Positions 17,471 through 26,154 are shown, counted from the first letter of the stretch. The stretch is DNA of 64,000 nt from Glaciimonas sp. PCH181 (GCF_003056055.1 NZ_PYFP01000002.1:1426001-1490000), one strand, 5' to 3'. Notes: generated by a model from the sequence alone, not told the origin. Numbers and translations: made by a program.

Positions 17471-18487
17471 ATGATCCGACAACAGGACGCGTTCGACGTC
17501 ATCTATACCCATACCGAAGGCGAGCCATTGTGCATCGTGCACAGCGGCATCCCTTATCCTAGCGGTTCCAGCATCCTGGAAAAGCGCGCTTTTCTGGTCG
17601 AGAACTACGACTGGCTACGTCTGGCGCTGATGCGTGAACCACGCGGTCACAAAGACATGTTCGGCGTGTTCCTGACACCCCCATCCAGCCCTGAATTTGA
17701 CGCCGGTCTGATCTATATCGACGGCACCGAATATTCACACATGTGTGGCCACGGCACTATCGCCGTCAGTATGGCAATGGTCGCGTTAGGTTTGGTCCCA
17801 CGCGGCGCAGACGGCATGACGCGTATTCGCTTTGAAACCACCGCAGGCTTAGTCGTTTCTGAAGTCGCTTCTGATGGCGATAAAGTTTTATGGACACGTT
17901 TTGAAAACGTTCCAGCCTACGTCGCGGCCCAAGATATCCCCGTGCATTTGCCAGGCTATGGCGACCTTAAGGCCGATCTGGTCTGGGGCGGCAACTATTT
18001 CGGGATCGTTGATCTGAGCAACAGCGATCTGCGGATTTCGCCTGATAACGGCAGTGAATTAGCGCGCCTCGGCATCATGGTGCGTGACCAGATTAATCAG
18101 AAGATGCGCATTCAGCATCCGACCGAAGCGCATATTAACGACCTGAATTTCGTTACTTTCTGGCATCAGCCGACCATCGAAGGCGCGTTCTACAAGAACG
18201 TTCACGTGTTCAGCGCCGGTCAACTCGATCGTTCGCCCGGCGGTACAGGCACCAGCGCGATGATGGCCATGTTTGAAGCACGCGGAAAGATGGGTTTGAA
18301 TCAGCCGATTCTGTCCGAAGGATTGTTGGGCAGCGGTACGTTTGAAGGTTGCTTGTTGGGCGAAGTAGACCTCAACGGCACCCGCGCTGTACGCCCGACC
18401 GTCAAGGGCACAGCCAGTTTGCTGGGCACCGCACGCTGGATGATTGATCGCGACGATCCGGTTGGCGCAGGCTTTTTGGTACGTTGA
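17471..18487 (+). CDS. Proline racemase superfamily enzyme with Cys/Gly active-site pair
   Basis: A 338-residue member of the proline racemase / hydroxyproline epimerase / trans-3-hydroxyproline dehydratase superfamily. The first catalytic position is the expected cysteine (MCGHGT, near residue 91). At the second site, where racemases and epimerases carry Cys and dehydratases Thr (DRSP[C/T]G), this protein has Gly (DRSPGGTGTSA), confirmed in the DNA at about 18236-18241. A two-base racemase mechanism is therefore unlikely; a dehydratase-like or other one-sided reaction is possible. It is last in a transporter operon under a divergent GlxA-type regulator. A GAGGAG site precedes the ATG. Confidence 0.85.
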   Translation: MIRQQDAFDVIYTHTEGEPLCIVHSGIPYPSGSSILEKRAFLVENYDWLRLALMREPRGHKDMFGVFLTPPSSPEFDAGLIYIDGTEYSHMCGHGTIAVSMAMVALGLVPRGADGMTRIRFETTAGLVVSEVASDGDKVLWTRFENVPAYVAAQDIPVHLPGYGDLKADLVWGGNYFGIVDLSNSDLRISPDNGSELARLGIMVRDQINQKMRIQHPTEAHINDLNFVTFWHQPTIEGAFYKNVHVFSAGQLDRSPGGTGTSAMMAMFEARGKMGLNQPILSEGLLGSGTFEGCLLGEVDLNGTRAVRPTVKGTASLLGTARWMIDRDDPVGAGFLVR

Positions 18488-18524
18488 TGATCGATGGCGC
18501 TGAAACAGGCGCGCTCACGTAAGC

Positions 18525-18561
18525 GTTGCTGATAGTGGTGTTTAGCGCCACGATCAGCAAC
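18525..18561. terminator. Hairpin between convergent genes
   Basis: GTTGCTGAT (18525-18533) pairs with ATCAGCAAC (18553-18561), and the inner bases continue the stem with one G-U pair. The loop is short and there is no T tract. It lies between the racemase-family gene and the convergent amidotransferase gene. Confidence 0.55.
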
Positions 18562-18566
18562 AAATG

Positions 18567-19334
18567 TTAGGCCTGTACTTCGCCATCCACAAAGACCTTC
18601 AATTCCCCCGCGCCAAACTGCGTCCACGCTTCATTTGTCGTCAGCGGCGCAGTCACAATCACGGCAACCCGGTCTTGCGGCGTAGTGACTTGGGAGAAAT
18701 CGACGATCACGTCGTCATCCGATAATTTGGCTTCGGCAAACGGATGTTGGCGGATGATGTAATACAAATTGGTCGAGCAATGGGCGAACAGCGCCGAGCC
18801 GTCTGATAGCAGCATATTAAACGTGCCGTGCTGCGCGATGTCGCTGCTTAGCTCCTGCAAGGCTGCGGTTAATTGTGCGAGAGACGGTAATGTCTCGCCA
18901 AAGCGATGTCGCAATTCTTGCAAAATATAGCAAAACGCCAGTTCGCTATCGGTGTTTCCTACCGGGCGAAATGCGCCATGCAACGACGGCGCAAACGACT
19001 TTAAATCGCCGTTATGCGCGAACACCCAATAATGTCCCCACAATTCACGCACAAAAGGATGACAGTTTTCCAACGCCACCTGACCCTGCGTGGCTTTGCG
19101 AATATGCGCGATGACGTTCTTTGATTTGATCGGACAACGACGAATCAGCTCGGCCACCGGCGATGCAATCGCGGCTTGATAATCGACAAAATGGCGCACA
19201 CCATTGCCTTCAAAAAAGGCAATGCCCCAGCCATCGCTATGATGATCGGTCTGGCCGCCACGGGTGGCAAAGCCGGTAAAACTAAACACAATGTCGGTTG
19301 GCACATTGCAATTCATTCCAAGTAACTGGCACAT
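18567..19334 (-). CDS. yafJ: Class II glutamine amidotransferase, YafJ-like
   Basis: A 255-residue Ntn-type class II amidotransferase. Cys2, directly after the initiator Met (MCQLLGMN), is the expected nucleophile. The HSDGWGIAFF motif, the AHIRKAT segment and the FAHNGDL motif complete the glutaminase site. No second catalytic domain is attached, as is usual for YafJ/EgtC-like stand-alone proteins, whose partner substrate is generally unknown. The gene stands alone. Confidence 0.88.
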   Translation of the reverse strand: MCQLLGMNCNVPTDIVFSFTGFATRGGQTDHHSDGWGIAFFEGNGVRHFVDYQAAIASPVAELIRRCPIKSKNVIAHIRKATQGQVALENCHPFVRELWGHYWVFAHNGDLKSFAPSLHGAFRPVGNTDSELAFCYILQELRHRFGETLPSLAQLTAALQELSSDIAQHGTFNMLLSDGSALFAHCSTNLYYIIRQHPFAEAKLSDDDVIVDFSQVTTPQDRVAVIVTAPLTTNEAWTQFGAGELKVFVDGEVQA

Positions 19335-19548
19335 AATTTCTGATCAGAATGAGGAATAAAAGTACGCTATTTAGAGAAAAATAAAGCGTAAAACAGGCCT
19401 ATAACGGTATCACGGCAAGGAAGGCAAAAAAAGAAATATCGCGGATATTACGGCTGCTGGCAAACAGACCAGAGAAACGGCAGAAAGATTCGAGAGAAGA
19501 GGATGCGGCGGAGCATGGCAGCAAAGCCATTTCCGCCACATTGCTAGC

Positions 19549-20163
19549 TTAGTAACCGATCGTAAAGCGTGCACGCAGATGCTGCGGCTGTTCCAGTTCA
19601 TCCAGCACTGCAATCGCGTAATCTTCCATCGAAATATGACTTTGCCCGTTAGCATCGCTCAGCAACTGGTCATGGCCGAGGCGAAACTTGCCCGTGCGTT
19701 CACCCGGCGCAAATATCGCGGACGGCGACAGAAAGGTCCAGTCTAGCGACGTTTCGGTGCGTAGTTCATCCAGAAACAGTTTGCCCGCCGTCGCCTCTTT
19801 TTTGTATTCTTCAGGAAATCCGGGGCTATTCAGCAGAATCGCACCCGGCGCAACTTCCAGGCTGGCGGCACCGCCGACGACGATTAAGCGCTTCACACCG
19901 GCCGATTTGAGCGCCTGCACCAATGGCGCGGCGAGCAATATTTCAAACTTTGCTGCGCTGACAACGGCATCCTGCCCCTTAACCAGATCAGTAAGTTGCG
20001 TGGGTTGCGTTGCGTCGCCTTGCAACAACGTCACGCCAGCGGGCACATCCGCATTTTCCACCGAGCGGGCAATGCCGGTAACAACATGTCCACGACGTAG
20101 TGCTTCGGCAGCAATGCGCGATCCAGCACGACCAGTAACCCCAATAATGGCAATTTTCATCAT
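19549..20163 (-). CDS. NmrA-like NAD(P)-binding protein
   Basis: A 204-residue atypical SDR of the NmrA/YwnB type. The N-terminal motif GVTGRAGSRIA is the glycine-rich dinucleotide site, and the LIVVGGAASL and WTFLSPSAIF segments follow the family pattern. Such proteins are usually NAD(P)H-dependent reductases or redox sensors for quinones. It is divergent from an HxlR regulator gene across a 101-base region, a typical regulator/target arrangement. Confidence 0.87.
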   Translation of the reverse strand: MMKIAIIGVTGRAGSRIAAEALRRGHVVTGIARSVENADVPAGVTLLQGDATQPTQLTDLVKGQDAVVSAAKFEILLAAPLVQALKSAGVKRLIVVGGAASLEVAPGAILLNSPGFPEEYKKEATAGKLFLDELRTETSLDWTFLSPSAIFAPGERTGKFRLGHDQLLSDANGQSHISMEDYAIAVLDELEQPQHLRARFTIGY

Positions 20164-20208
20164 CTATTCCTTTTGATAACGCGCAGAATATCAGTCCAAC
20201 GCGATGTA

Positions 20209-20232
20209 GTTATTAAAAGTAACCAGTATAAT
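20209..20232 (+). promoter_or_regulatory. Candidate hxlR promoter and operator
   Basis: An imperfect palindrome with arms GTTA and TAAC (20209-20223) is followed directly by a -10-like TATAAT (20227-20232) ahead of the HxlR gene. HxlR proteins often bind such dyads in the divergent region. Assignment is by eye. Confidence 0.4.
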
Positions 20233-20264
20233 TATTTGAAACTGATGCGCAAGAAGGCACTTTA

Positions 20265-20735
20265 ATGAAAGATAGGCACATGAACGTAACCGCCAGCCCG
20301 GTTCCTGAGAGCTACGAAGCCGTGAATATGCGCAAAAGAGGGCGCCCGCCGACGCGTGAAGACCACCCTTGCCCGATACGCGATGTACTGGATCGGATCG
20401 GTGACGCGTGGAGTGTGCTCGTCATGATTACCTTAGAACAAAAACCTACCCGTTTCAACGCACTTCGACGCCAGGTTGACGGTATTTCGCAGCGGATGCT
20501 GACAGTCACGCTGCGTCATCTGGAGCGCGACGGTTTGATTTCGCGCACTGTCATTCCTACGACGCCACCGCAAGTTGAATACGCATTGACCATGCTCGGC
20601 CAGTCGCTTTGCACGCCGTTGCAAGTACTGACAGAATGGGCTGGCGGGCATCAGAGCGCGATTCGCGGCGCGCGTCAGCAATACGACGTAGCCGCCGCAT
20701 CCGAAGCATCGATAGCAACCGGTCAACGAATCTGA
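20265..20735 (+). CDS. HxlR-family transcriptional regulator
   Basis: A 156-residue winged-helix regulator. The conserved HPCPIRDVLDRIGDAWSVLV opening carries the single N-terminal cysteine that senses quinones, aldehydes or oxidants in YodB/HypR/QorR-type proteins. RFNALRRQVDGISQRMLTVTL is the recognition region. It probably represses the divergent NmrA-like gene and itself. The N-terminal ~25 residues and the C-terminal tail are poorly conserved. Confidence 0.88.
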   Translation: MKDRHMNVTASPVPESYEAVNMRKRGRPPTREDHPCPIRDVLDRIGDAWSVLVMITLEQKPTRFNALRRQVDGISQRMLTVTLRHLERDGLISRTVIPTTPPQVEYALTMLGQSLCTPLQVLTEWAGGHQSAIRGARQQYDVAAASEASIATGQRI

Positions 20736-20773
20736 TAGCGTTGCATTTTTGATGATGTACGGAGTGCGAAACC

Positions 20774-21676
20774 ATGGATCAACTGGCAGCAATGCGCGCC
20801 TTCAGGCGGGTGGTGGACGCTGGCAGTTTTACTGCCGCAGCGGCGGAATTGAATCAATCGCACACCATCGTTTCCCGGCAGGTCCGGCAGTTGGAGGTCG
20901 AACTCGGCGCGCAATTACTCAATCGCACCACGCGCCGTTTGGCGCTGACCGAAGCCGGGCAAGAATACTACGCCCGCTGCAAGCAGATTATTGATCAGAT
21001 TGACGACGCAGCGCAGGCTGTTTCGGCGCATCAGGCGCGCCCGTCAGGATTACTGCGGATCAATGCGCCGCAAGCGTTTGGTACGCTGGAACTTACAGGT
21101 TGGTTGCCGCAATTCATCATGGCGCATCCGCAAATACGGGTGGATCTGGTCTGCAACGACCGATTTGTCGATCTGATAGAAGAAGGCTTTGATGTCGCGT
21201 TGCGGCTGACGCAGGCGTTGCCGGATTCGACTTTAATTGCGCGGCGACTGGCTGTCAGCGACATGCTGGTTGTTGCCTCTCCAGCGTATCTGAAACGGCA
21301 CGGCACGCCATTGGAACCCGCCGATCTGGTCCATCACAATTGCCTGACTTATTCTCTCGCACCAAAACCCAACGAATTTCACTTCACCGCCGCCGATGGC
21401 AAGCCGCATCCCGTCGTGGTGCGCGGCAACCTTCAAGCCAACACCGGTATCGCGTTGCGGGCGGCAGCGCTGGCCGGTCTTGGTATTGCGACGACCGCGT
21501 CTTTCATCGTGCATGCGGAATTACGTCACGGCGCGTTGGTGCATGTGCTGCCAGAATTCACGCTAAAACCACGCGAGTTGTACGTTTTATATCCACAAAA
21601 CCGCCACCTTTCGCCAAAAGTACGGGCTTTTGTGGAGTTTGCTAGCGATTGGTATCGGACGCCACGCTGGGCTTAA
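20774..21676 (+). CDS. LysR-family regulator
   Basis: A 300-residue LysR regulator of the CrgA/DsdC-like group commonly found beside oxidoreductases. The N-terminal helix-turn-helix reads MRAFRRVVDAGSFTAAAAEL and the linker has TTRRLALTEAG. The ligand is not predictable. Its last 35 bases overlap the convergent monooxygenase gene, so the two 3' ends share sequence. Confidence 0.87.
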   Translation: MDQLAAMRAFRRVVDAGSFTAAAAELNQSHTIVSRQVRQLEVELGAQLLNRTTRRLALTEAGQEYYARCKQIIDQIDDAAQAVSAHQARPSGLLRINAPQAFGTLELTGWLPQFIMAHPQIRVDLVCNDRFVDLIEEGFDVALRLTQALPDSTLIARRLAVSDMLVVASPAYLKRHGTPLEPADLVHHNCLTYSLAPKPNEFHFTAADGKPHPVVVRGNLQANTGIALRAAALAGLGIATTASFIVHAELRHGALVHVLPEFTLKPRELYVLYPQNRHLSPKVRAFVEFASDWYRTPRWA

Positions 21677-22025
21677 TCTCTCGCGGATAGCTGCTATGCA
21701 TTGCCAGCCAGTGAATCTGCAAATCGCGGCTGAGATAAGTCATTCGGGTCTCCAGAAACGCCTGCATGTGGGGCAACGCCAAATGCGCCTGCAAGTCTTG
21801 CTGCGAGCGCCAGACCTCATAAAATACAAACAAATGCGGCGTGTTTTTATCCGCATGGAAATGATATTCCAGACAGCCTTCTTCGGCCCGAGTTGGGGCG
21901 ACAAATGACAGCAGCAATGCGGCTAAGTCGGTCGATTTTTCTGGCAGCGCGTGGGCAAAACCGACCAATGCATAGGGTCCCATTGCGTCGTTGTCGCTGC
22001 CACCGAGCGTAATCGCCGCCGTCAT
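21642..22025 (-). CDS. Antibiotic biosynthesis monooxygenase-domain protein (YgiN-like)
   Basis: A 127-residue protein with one ABM dimeric alpha-beta barrel domain (about residues 17-105). The EEGCLEYHFH and FVFYEVWRSQQDLQAHL segments are characteristic. YgiN-type members are cofactor-free quinol monooxygenases, so quinone-related redox chemistry is plausible here. Its start overlaps the tautomerase stop by four bases, giving a two-gene operon. Confidence 0.82.
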   Translation of the reverse strand: MTAAITLGGSDNDAMGPYALVGFAHALPEKSTDLAALLLSFVAPTRAEEGCLEYHFHADKNTPHLFVFYEVWRSQQDLQAHLALPHMQAFLETRMTYLSRDLQIHWLAMHSSYPREIKPSVASDTNR

Positions 22026-22426
22026 CCTTCCAACCTCGCGACAACCGCCCGTTCCTGCTGCGTTAATCCGCCATAACCATATGCCGCCGCCCGCGCATCA
22101 TGAACATGGACGTAACTTTCATGATGCAGATCGCCCAGCAGGGTTTGCATAGCATTGAATACGGCCTTGATGTACGTGGCTTTCTCGCTGGCGGTGTTGG
22201 TTTCATCGGTAATACGGATATCCAGAAAGAAACTGGTCTTGCGTTGATGTTGCAGACTTTCGCCGCCGACGAACCAATGCCCCGGATCAACGTAGGAAAT
22301 CGCAATGGAAGTGAGTTCTGGTTTTTTGTGCAGAATAGTGGCGGTCAGTTGCGATAGGGATTGGGCTACTTTGTTGGCCGTTGTGGTGTTTGGGGGCGTT
22401 GATAAGAGGACGGTCAGAATGGGCAT
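22022..22426 (-). CDS. Tautomerase-superfamily protein
   Basis: A 134-residue protein of the 4-oxalocrotonate tautomerase superfamily. Pro follows the initiator Met (MPILTVLLS), which gives the catalytic N-terminal proline. The length suggests a fused double-subunit form such as the MSAD/CHMI-like group. It is followed by the monooxygenase gene with a four-base overlap. Substrate unknown. Confidence 0.78.
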   Translation of the reverse strand: MPILTVLLSTPPNTTTANKVAQSLSQLTATILHKKPELTSIAISYVDPGHWFVGGESLQHQRKTSFFLDIRITDETNTASEKATYIKAVFNAMQTLLGDLHHESYVHVHDARAAAYGYGGLTQQERAVVARLEG

Positions 22427-22580
22427 GATGGGTTTTCGATCGAATGTGGATTAGGAAACCACAGCTTATCGATGCACACGGTTGAAAAACAGGCCTTTAT
22501 GGGCACAGGGTTTGTGCGGGATTTGCACTAATTGTTGCTCGTGCAAAGTGCGCTATTCGGGTTTTTTAACTTAGAAAAAA

Positions 22581-22615
22581 GTTGCAAAAGGTTGCATGTA
22601 GATATAATATGCAAC
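22581..22615 (+). promoter_or_regulatory. Toxin-antitoxin promoter with operator dyad
   Basis: GTTGCAT (22591-22597) and ATGCAAC (22609-22615) form a perfect dyad flanking a -10 TATAAT (22603-22608), with a further GTTGCAA half-site at 22581-22587. The antitoxin ATG is at 22636. A repressor bound here would block RNA polymerase, which fits autorepression by the antitoxin. Confidence 0.6.
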
Positions 22616-22635
22616 TCTGTCGAAGGAGCTAAATC

Positions 22636-22857
22636 ATGTCAACTGCGTTGAAATTGTCGGATGAATTAATCAACCTTGCAAAGCCGCATGCTGCTGCAGA
22701 ACATCGCTCTATTCCTAAACAAATAGAGTATTGGGCGCGACTTGGCAAGGCCGTTGAAGACAATCCAGAGCTGCCGTTGCAATTCATTAAGGACACTTTG
22801 CTTGCGGTGGCCGAGGCGAACGCCGGACAACTTTCTGACTACAAGTTTGGCGTCTGA
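22636..22857 (+). CDS. ParD-like antitoxin
   Basis: A 73-residue antitoxin resembling the ParD_like family. The N-terminal strand (TALKLSDELINLAKPHA) and the PKQIEYWARLGKAVEDNPELP segment are characteristic. It lies directly upstream of a RelE/ParE-type toxin gene, with stop and start sharing one base. The dyad at 22591-22615 is the likely autoregulatory site. A GAAGGAG ribosome site precedes the ATG. Confidence 0.83.
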   Translation: MSTALKLSDELINLAKPHAAAEHRSIPKQIEYWARLGKAVEDNPELPLQFIKDTLLAVAEANAGQLSDYKFGV

Positions 22858-23144
22858 TGGCGGTTAATATCCGGGTTACACCTTCGTTTAATCGTGTCGT
22901 CAAAAAATTGCACGCCACAGATAAAAAAATCCTCGATAAAGCAGTTGCGGACATTGTTGCTGAGCCACAGATTGGTGAAGAAAAAAAGGGCGATCTGATT
23001 GGTCTGTTTGTGTATAAATTTAAACTCAATAAGCAAGAGATTTTGCTGGCTTATCGTTTGCAACCGAACAAAATAAAACCAGAAGAAATTGTCTTGCTAA
23101 GCTTAGGTTCGCATGAAAATTTTTACAGCGTCATGAAACGTTAG
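22857..23144 (+). CDS. RelE/ParE-family toxin
   Basis: A 95-residue RelE/ParE-superfamily toxin. The N-terminal helix (TPSFNRVVKKLHATDKKILDKAV), the KGDLIGLFVYKF strand pair and the C-terminal SLGSHENFYSVMKR match toxins that pair with ParD-like antitoxins. Targets in this branch are probably mRNA or the ribosome, by family analogy. The module looks intact. Confidence 0.83.
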   Translation: MAVNIRVTPSFNRVVKKLHATDKKILDKAVADIVAEPQIGEEKKGDLIGLFVYKFKLNKQEILLAYRLQPNKIKPEEIVLLSLGSHENFYSVMKR

Positions 23145-23283
23145 GAATGACCAAAGAAAAAAGCGATCAAATTTATGATGCTTTCTTCTTGATTCGGGTA
23201 TTAAAAGCCGGATTTCACAGCGTGATTTTCTTTGAAGCCGGGCAATTACACAGAATGATTTACAGCCTCCATACAGCCTCTAA

Positions 23284-23751
23284 TTAATCCGCCAAAGGCA
23301 GCGGACTAGCCGGTTTAATCTCCTCCAGACAAACCATCGATTTAACCCCTGCAACCCCTGGCACTTGCATCAACCGATCCGTCAAAAACGCCGACAGCGA
23401 TTTCAAATCGCGTGCCACGACTTTCAACAAATAATCAAAATCCCCGGAAATCGTATAGCACTCCAAAATTTCGGGAAAAGCGCGAATTGCCTTTTCCAAT
23501 TTCCGCACCTGTTTAAACTGCTCCCGCGCAATATTCAGACTGACAAACGCCGTCACGCCAAGCCCAATCGCTGCCGGGTCAACTTGCGCTGTATAGCCGC
23601 GAATAATTCCCTCATGTTCCAGCCGCTGCACGCGCCGATAACACTGCGGGGCTGACAAATTTACCTGTTCCGACAACTCTACATTCGAGGCCCGGCCCCT
23701 GGCTTGCAAGGTGCGTAATAGAATCCGGTCATATCGATCAAGATTTTCCAT
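23284..23751 (-). CDS. Lrp/AsnC-family regulator
   Basis: A 155-residue Lrp/AsnC regulator. The N-terminal helix-turn-helix (residues ~5-60: LDRYDRILLRTLQARGRASNVELSEQ split over two helices, then LSAPQCYRRVQRLE) is followed by the ligand-binding RAM domain with the GDFDYLLKV segment. It is divergent from the ornithine aminotransferase gene and probably controls that operon in response to an amino acid such as arginine or ornithine (inference from position). Confidence 0.88.
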   Translation of the reverse strand: MENLDRYDRILLRTLQARGRASNVELSEQVNLSAPQCYRRVQRLEHEGIIRGYTAQVDPAAIGLGVTAFVSLNIAREQFKQVRKLEKAIRAFPEILECYTISGDFDYLLKVVARDLKSLSAFLTDRLMQVPGVAGVKSMVCLEEIKPASPLPLAD

Positions 23752-23805
23752 TTTTTATCCTTATTTATGCACGATTCTTGCGTTAAAGTTTAAAACGATG
23801 CTCTA

Positions 23806-23815
23806 TTATGCATAA
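23806..23815. promoter_or_regulatory. Candidate Lrp-type site
   Basis: The 10-base palindrome TTATGCATAA, with a related TTTATGCA at 23763-23770, lies in the 120-base divergent region between the Lrp gene and the aminotransferase gene. It is a possible regulator site. Confidence 0.35.
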
Positions 23816-23871
23816 ATATTTCTACGGTTTGTGATTATCATGTAATCACCAACCAATGACCGGAGCGCAAC

Positions 23872-25107
23872 ATGAAAAATCCCGCCATCGCACTAGAAAA
23901 TCGCTACTGCGCGCATAACTATTCGCCCTTGCCAGTAGTGCTCTGCCAGGGACGCGGCGTCTGGTTGGTGGATGAAGCCGGCAAGCATTATCTGGACATG
24001 ATGTCCGCGTATTCGGCAGTCAGCTTCGGTCATAGCAATCCAACCTTAGTCGCCGCATTGACCCGTCAGGCGAATCGGCTGGCGGTGACCTCCCGCGCCT
24101 TTTTTACCGATCAACTCGGCCCATTTCTACAACTACTGTGCGAGATGACCGGGCAGGCAAAAGCATTACCCATGAATAGCGGTGCAGAAGCTGTAGAAAC
24201 GGCATTGAAAGCCGCCCGAAAATGGGGCCATAAAGTCAAAGGTATCCCCGAAAACAGCGCCGAAATCATCGTTTGCAACGGCAATTTTGGCGGCCGCACC
24301 ACCACCATCATCGGTTTTTCATCAGAAGCCCAATATCGCGATGGCTTCGGTCCTTTCGCGCCCGGCTTTGTCTCGGTTCCATTCGGCGATGCCGCCGCAT
24401 TGGAAGCTGCAATTACACCACGCACAGCTGCTTTTTTAGTTGAGCCAATTCAAGGCGAAGGCGGTATCGTCGTGCCAGTCGACGGCTATCTGGCTGCCTG
24501 CCGCGAAATTTGTACACGTCACAACGTCCTGCTGATTTGCGACGAGGTCCAAACTGGTTTAGGCCGCACAGGTAAATTGCTGGCATGTGATCACGAAAAT
24601 GTAAAACCTGATGGTTTAATCCTCGGCAAAGCGCTGGGCGGCGGTTTGTTGCCGGTCTCGGCATTTTTAGCCAGCGAAGAAGTCATGGCGGTGTTTACTC
24701 CTGGCGATCATGGCAGCACTTTTGGCGGTAATCCGCTAGCCGCCGCCGTCGGCCACGCGGCATTATCGCTATTGCGCGATGACCATTTATCCGAGGCGGC
24801 AGAACGCATGGGACAACGCTTGCAACGTGGCCTGCGCGCCATCAATCATCCGGCGATTCGTGTCGTCCGTGGCAAAGGCTTGCTCATTGGCGTTGAACTG
24901 GACCCTGCGATTATTTCGGCCCGTGCCTTTTGTGAAATATTGCTAGAACTGGGTATGTTATCCAAAGATACGCACGAAACCGTAGTACGATTTGCGCCGC
25001 CGCTGACGATTAGCGCCAGTGAAATAGAGATTGGACTTGGCATCATTAATCGCGCCTTTGAGGCTGTGCCAGTGCCCGCTGTACCGGCTGAACGGAGCTT
25101 CGCATGA
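23872..25107 (+). CDS. rocD: Ornithine aminotransferase
   Basis: A 411-residue class III PLP aminotransferase. The MNSGAEAVETALKAAR helix, the DEVQTGLGRTG aspartate region and the LGKALGGG lysine site match ornithine-oxo-acid transaminase. The enzyme turns L-ornithine and 2-oxoglutarate into glutamate-5-semialdehyde and glutamate. The N-terminal YSPLPVVL segment and the HGSTFGGNPLA loop also fit the RocD type. The downstream amidinotransferase-fold hydrolase overlaps by four bases, which suggests arginine breakdown to ornithine and then to glutamate. Confidence 0.9.
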   Translation: MKNPAIALENRYCAHNYSPLPVVLCQGRGVWLVDEAGKHYLDMMSAYSAVSFGHSNPTLVAALTRQANRLAVTSRAFFTDQLGPFLQLLCEMTGQAKALPMNSGAEAVETALKAARKWGHKVKGIPENSAEIIVCNGNFGGRTTTIIGFSSEAQYRDGFGPFAPGFVSVPFGDAAALEAAITPRTAAFLVEPIQGEGGIVVPVDGYLAACREICTRHNVLLICDEVQTGLGRTGKLLACDHENVKPDGLILGKALGGGLLPVSAFLASEEVMAVFTPGDHGSTFGGNPLAAAVGHAALSLLRDDHLSEAAERMGQRLQRGLRAINHPAIRVVRGKGLLIGVELDPAIISARAFCEILLELGMLSKDTHETVVRFAPPLTISASEIEIGLGIINRAFEAVPVPAVPAERSFA

Positions 25108-26048
25108 CCCGCTTTGCACCCGAAGCGATAGAAAATGGCGGACTATTCAACGCAGATGCCAGTACCGCTTTGGGGCCATTAAATCCGACATATTTAATGT
25201 GCGCACCAGCGTATTTTGAAGTGTCTTACGTCATCAATCCATGGATGGCGGGCAACATTTCTCGCGGCAATCACAGTCTTGCGCAACAGCAATGGGCGGC
25301 ATTGGTAGAGGCGATGTCAAGTGTCGCCAATATCGTGCGGATCCAGCCAAAGGCGGGCGTGCCGGATCTGGTATTTACCGCAAACGCCGGCGTCGTGCGC
25401 GGTCAAAAAGTTGTGTTATCCAGATTTCGGCACGTTGAACGTCAGGCTGAAGAGTCGCATTTTGAGGATTGGTTTGCCACGCACGGTTTTGAGGTATTAA
25501 AAATGCCGACCGAGCTGCCATTTGAAGGGGCGGGCGACGCGTTGCTGGATCGTCATGATGACTTGCTTTGGTTTGGGCATGGTCATCGTTCTGACGGTGC
25601 TTGCGCCGAGCCTTTATCGCGGATGCTGGAGGTCGAAGTTCAGTCATTGCGTTTGGTTGATCCGCGCTTTTACCATCTCGATACCTGCTTTTGCCCGCTA
25701 GATGGCGGAAAATTGCTATATTTTCCCGAGGCTTTCGATGCAGCATCGCAGGCGGCGATTGCCGAACGGGTCCCCGCCCATCGGCGCTTGATTGTCAGCG
25801 CCGCCGATGCGCTGGACTTTGCTTGCAATAGCGTGAATAGCGGCGCGCATATTTTTCTTAATCGCGCATCGTCATCGTTGGTCGCGATGCTAAAAAGCCA
25901 TGGTTATCGAGTGATTCAGACGCCGTTGACCGAGTTCTTGAAAGCGGGCGGCGCAGCCAAATGCCTGACCTTGAAATTGAACGAACCGCTGCCAGATAGA
26001 AAATACAATCCGGCAGCGCGATTTGCGGATGCAGTTGATGCTGATTGA
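25104..26048 (+). CDS. Amidinotransferase-fold hydrolase, arginine dihydrolase-like
   Basis: A 314-residue guanidine-modifying enzyme of the DDAH/arginine deiminase fold. The PDLVFTANAG segment (88-96), the acidic FEGAGDAL motif (140-147), His191 (YHLDTCF) and Cys287 (GGAAKCLTL) form the expected active site. The YVINPWM segment near residue 45 resembles ArgZ/AgrE-type arginine dihydrolases, which release ornithine, CO2 and two ammonia from arginine. Coupling with rocD supports ornithine as product, but a dimethylarginine or arginine deiminase role cannot be excluded. Confidence 0.78.
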   Translation: MTRFAPEAIENGGLFNADASTALGPLNPTYLMCAPAYFEVSYVINPWMAGNISRGNHSLAQQQWAALVEAMSSVANIVRIQPKAGVPDLVFTANAGVVRGQKVVLSRFRHVERQAEESHFEDWFATHGFEVLKMPTELPFEGAGDALLDRHDDLLWFGHGHRSDGACAEPLSRMLEVEVQSLRLVDPRFYHLDTCFCPLDGGKLLYFPEAFDAASQAAIAERVPAHRRLIVSAADALDFACNSVNSGAHIFLNRASSSLVAMLKSHGYRVIQTPLTEFLKAGGAAKCLTLKLNEPLPDRKYNPAARFADAVDAD

Positions 26049-26096
26049 TGGGGTGGCCTGAGATTGTTGCAAAGACCATAACCCGTTGATTTAACG

Positions 26097-26154
26097 TATA
26101 ATTTCGTCCAACCACCGCATGCTTGACCCGGCGCTTTTTGCGACCGGGTTTTTT
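26097..26154 (+). terminator. Terminator hairpin and possible promoter before metH
   Basis: The stem ACCCGGCGC / GCG(a)CCGGGT (26126-26149) with a T5 loop and a following T6 tract is a strong rho-independent terminator. A TATAAT (26097-26102) just upstream would place the hairpin in a short leader of metH, so attenuation is possible, but no good -35 is seen. It may simply terminate the upstream operon. Confidence 0.65.

Noticed and set aside
26097..26154. A riboswitch before metH
   Set aside because: Only a simple terminator hairpin is visible; I could not find the cobalamin or SAH riboswitch core.
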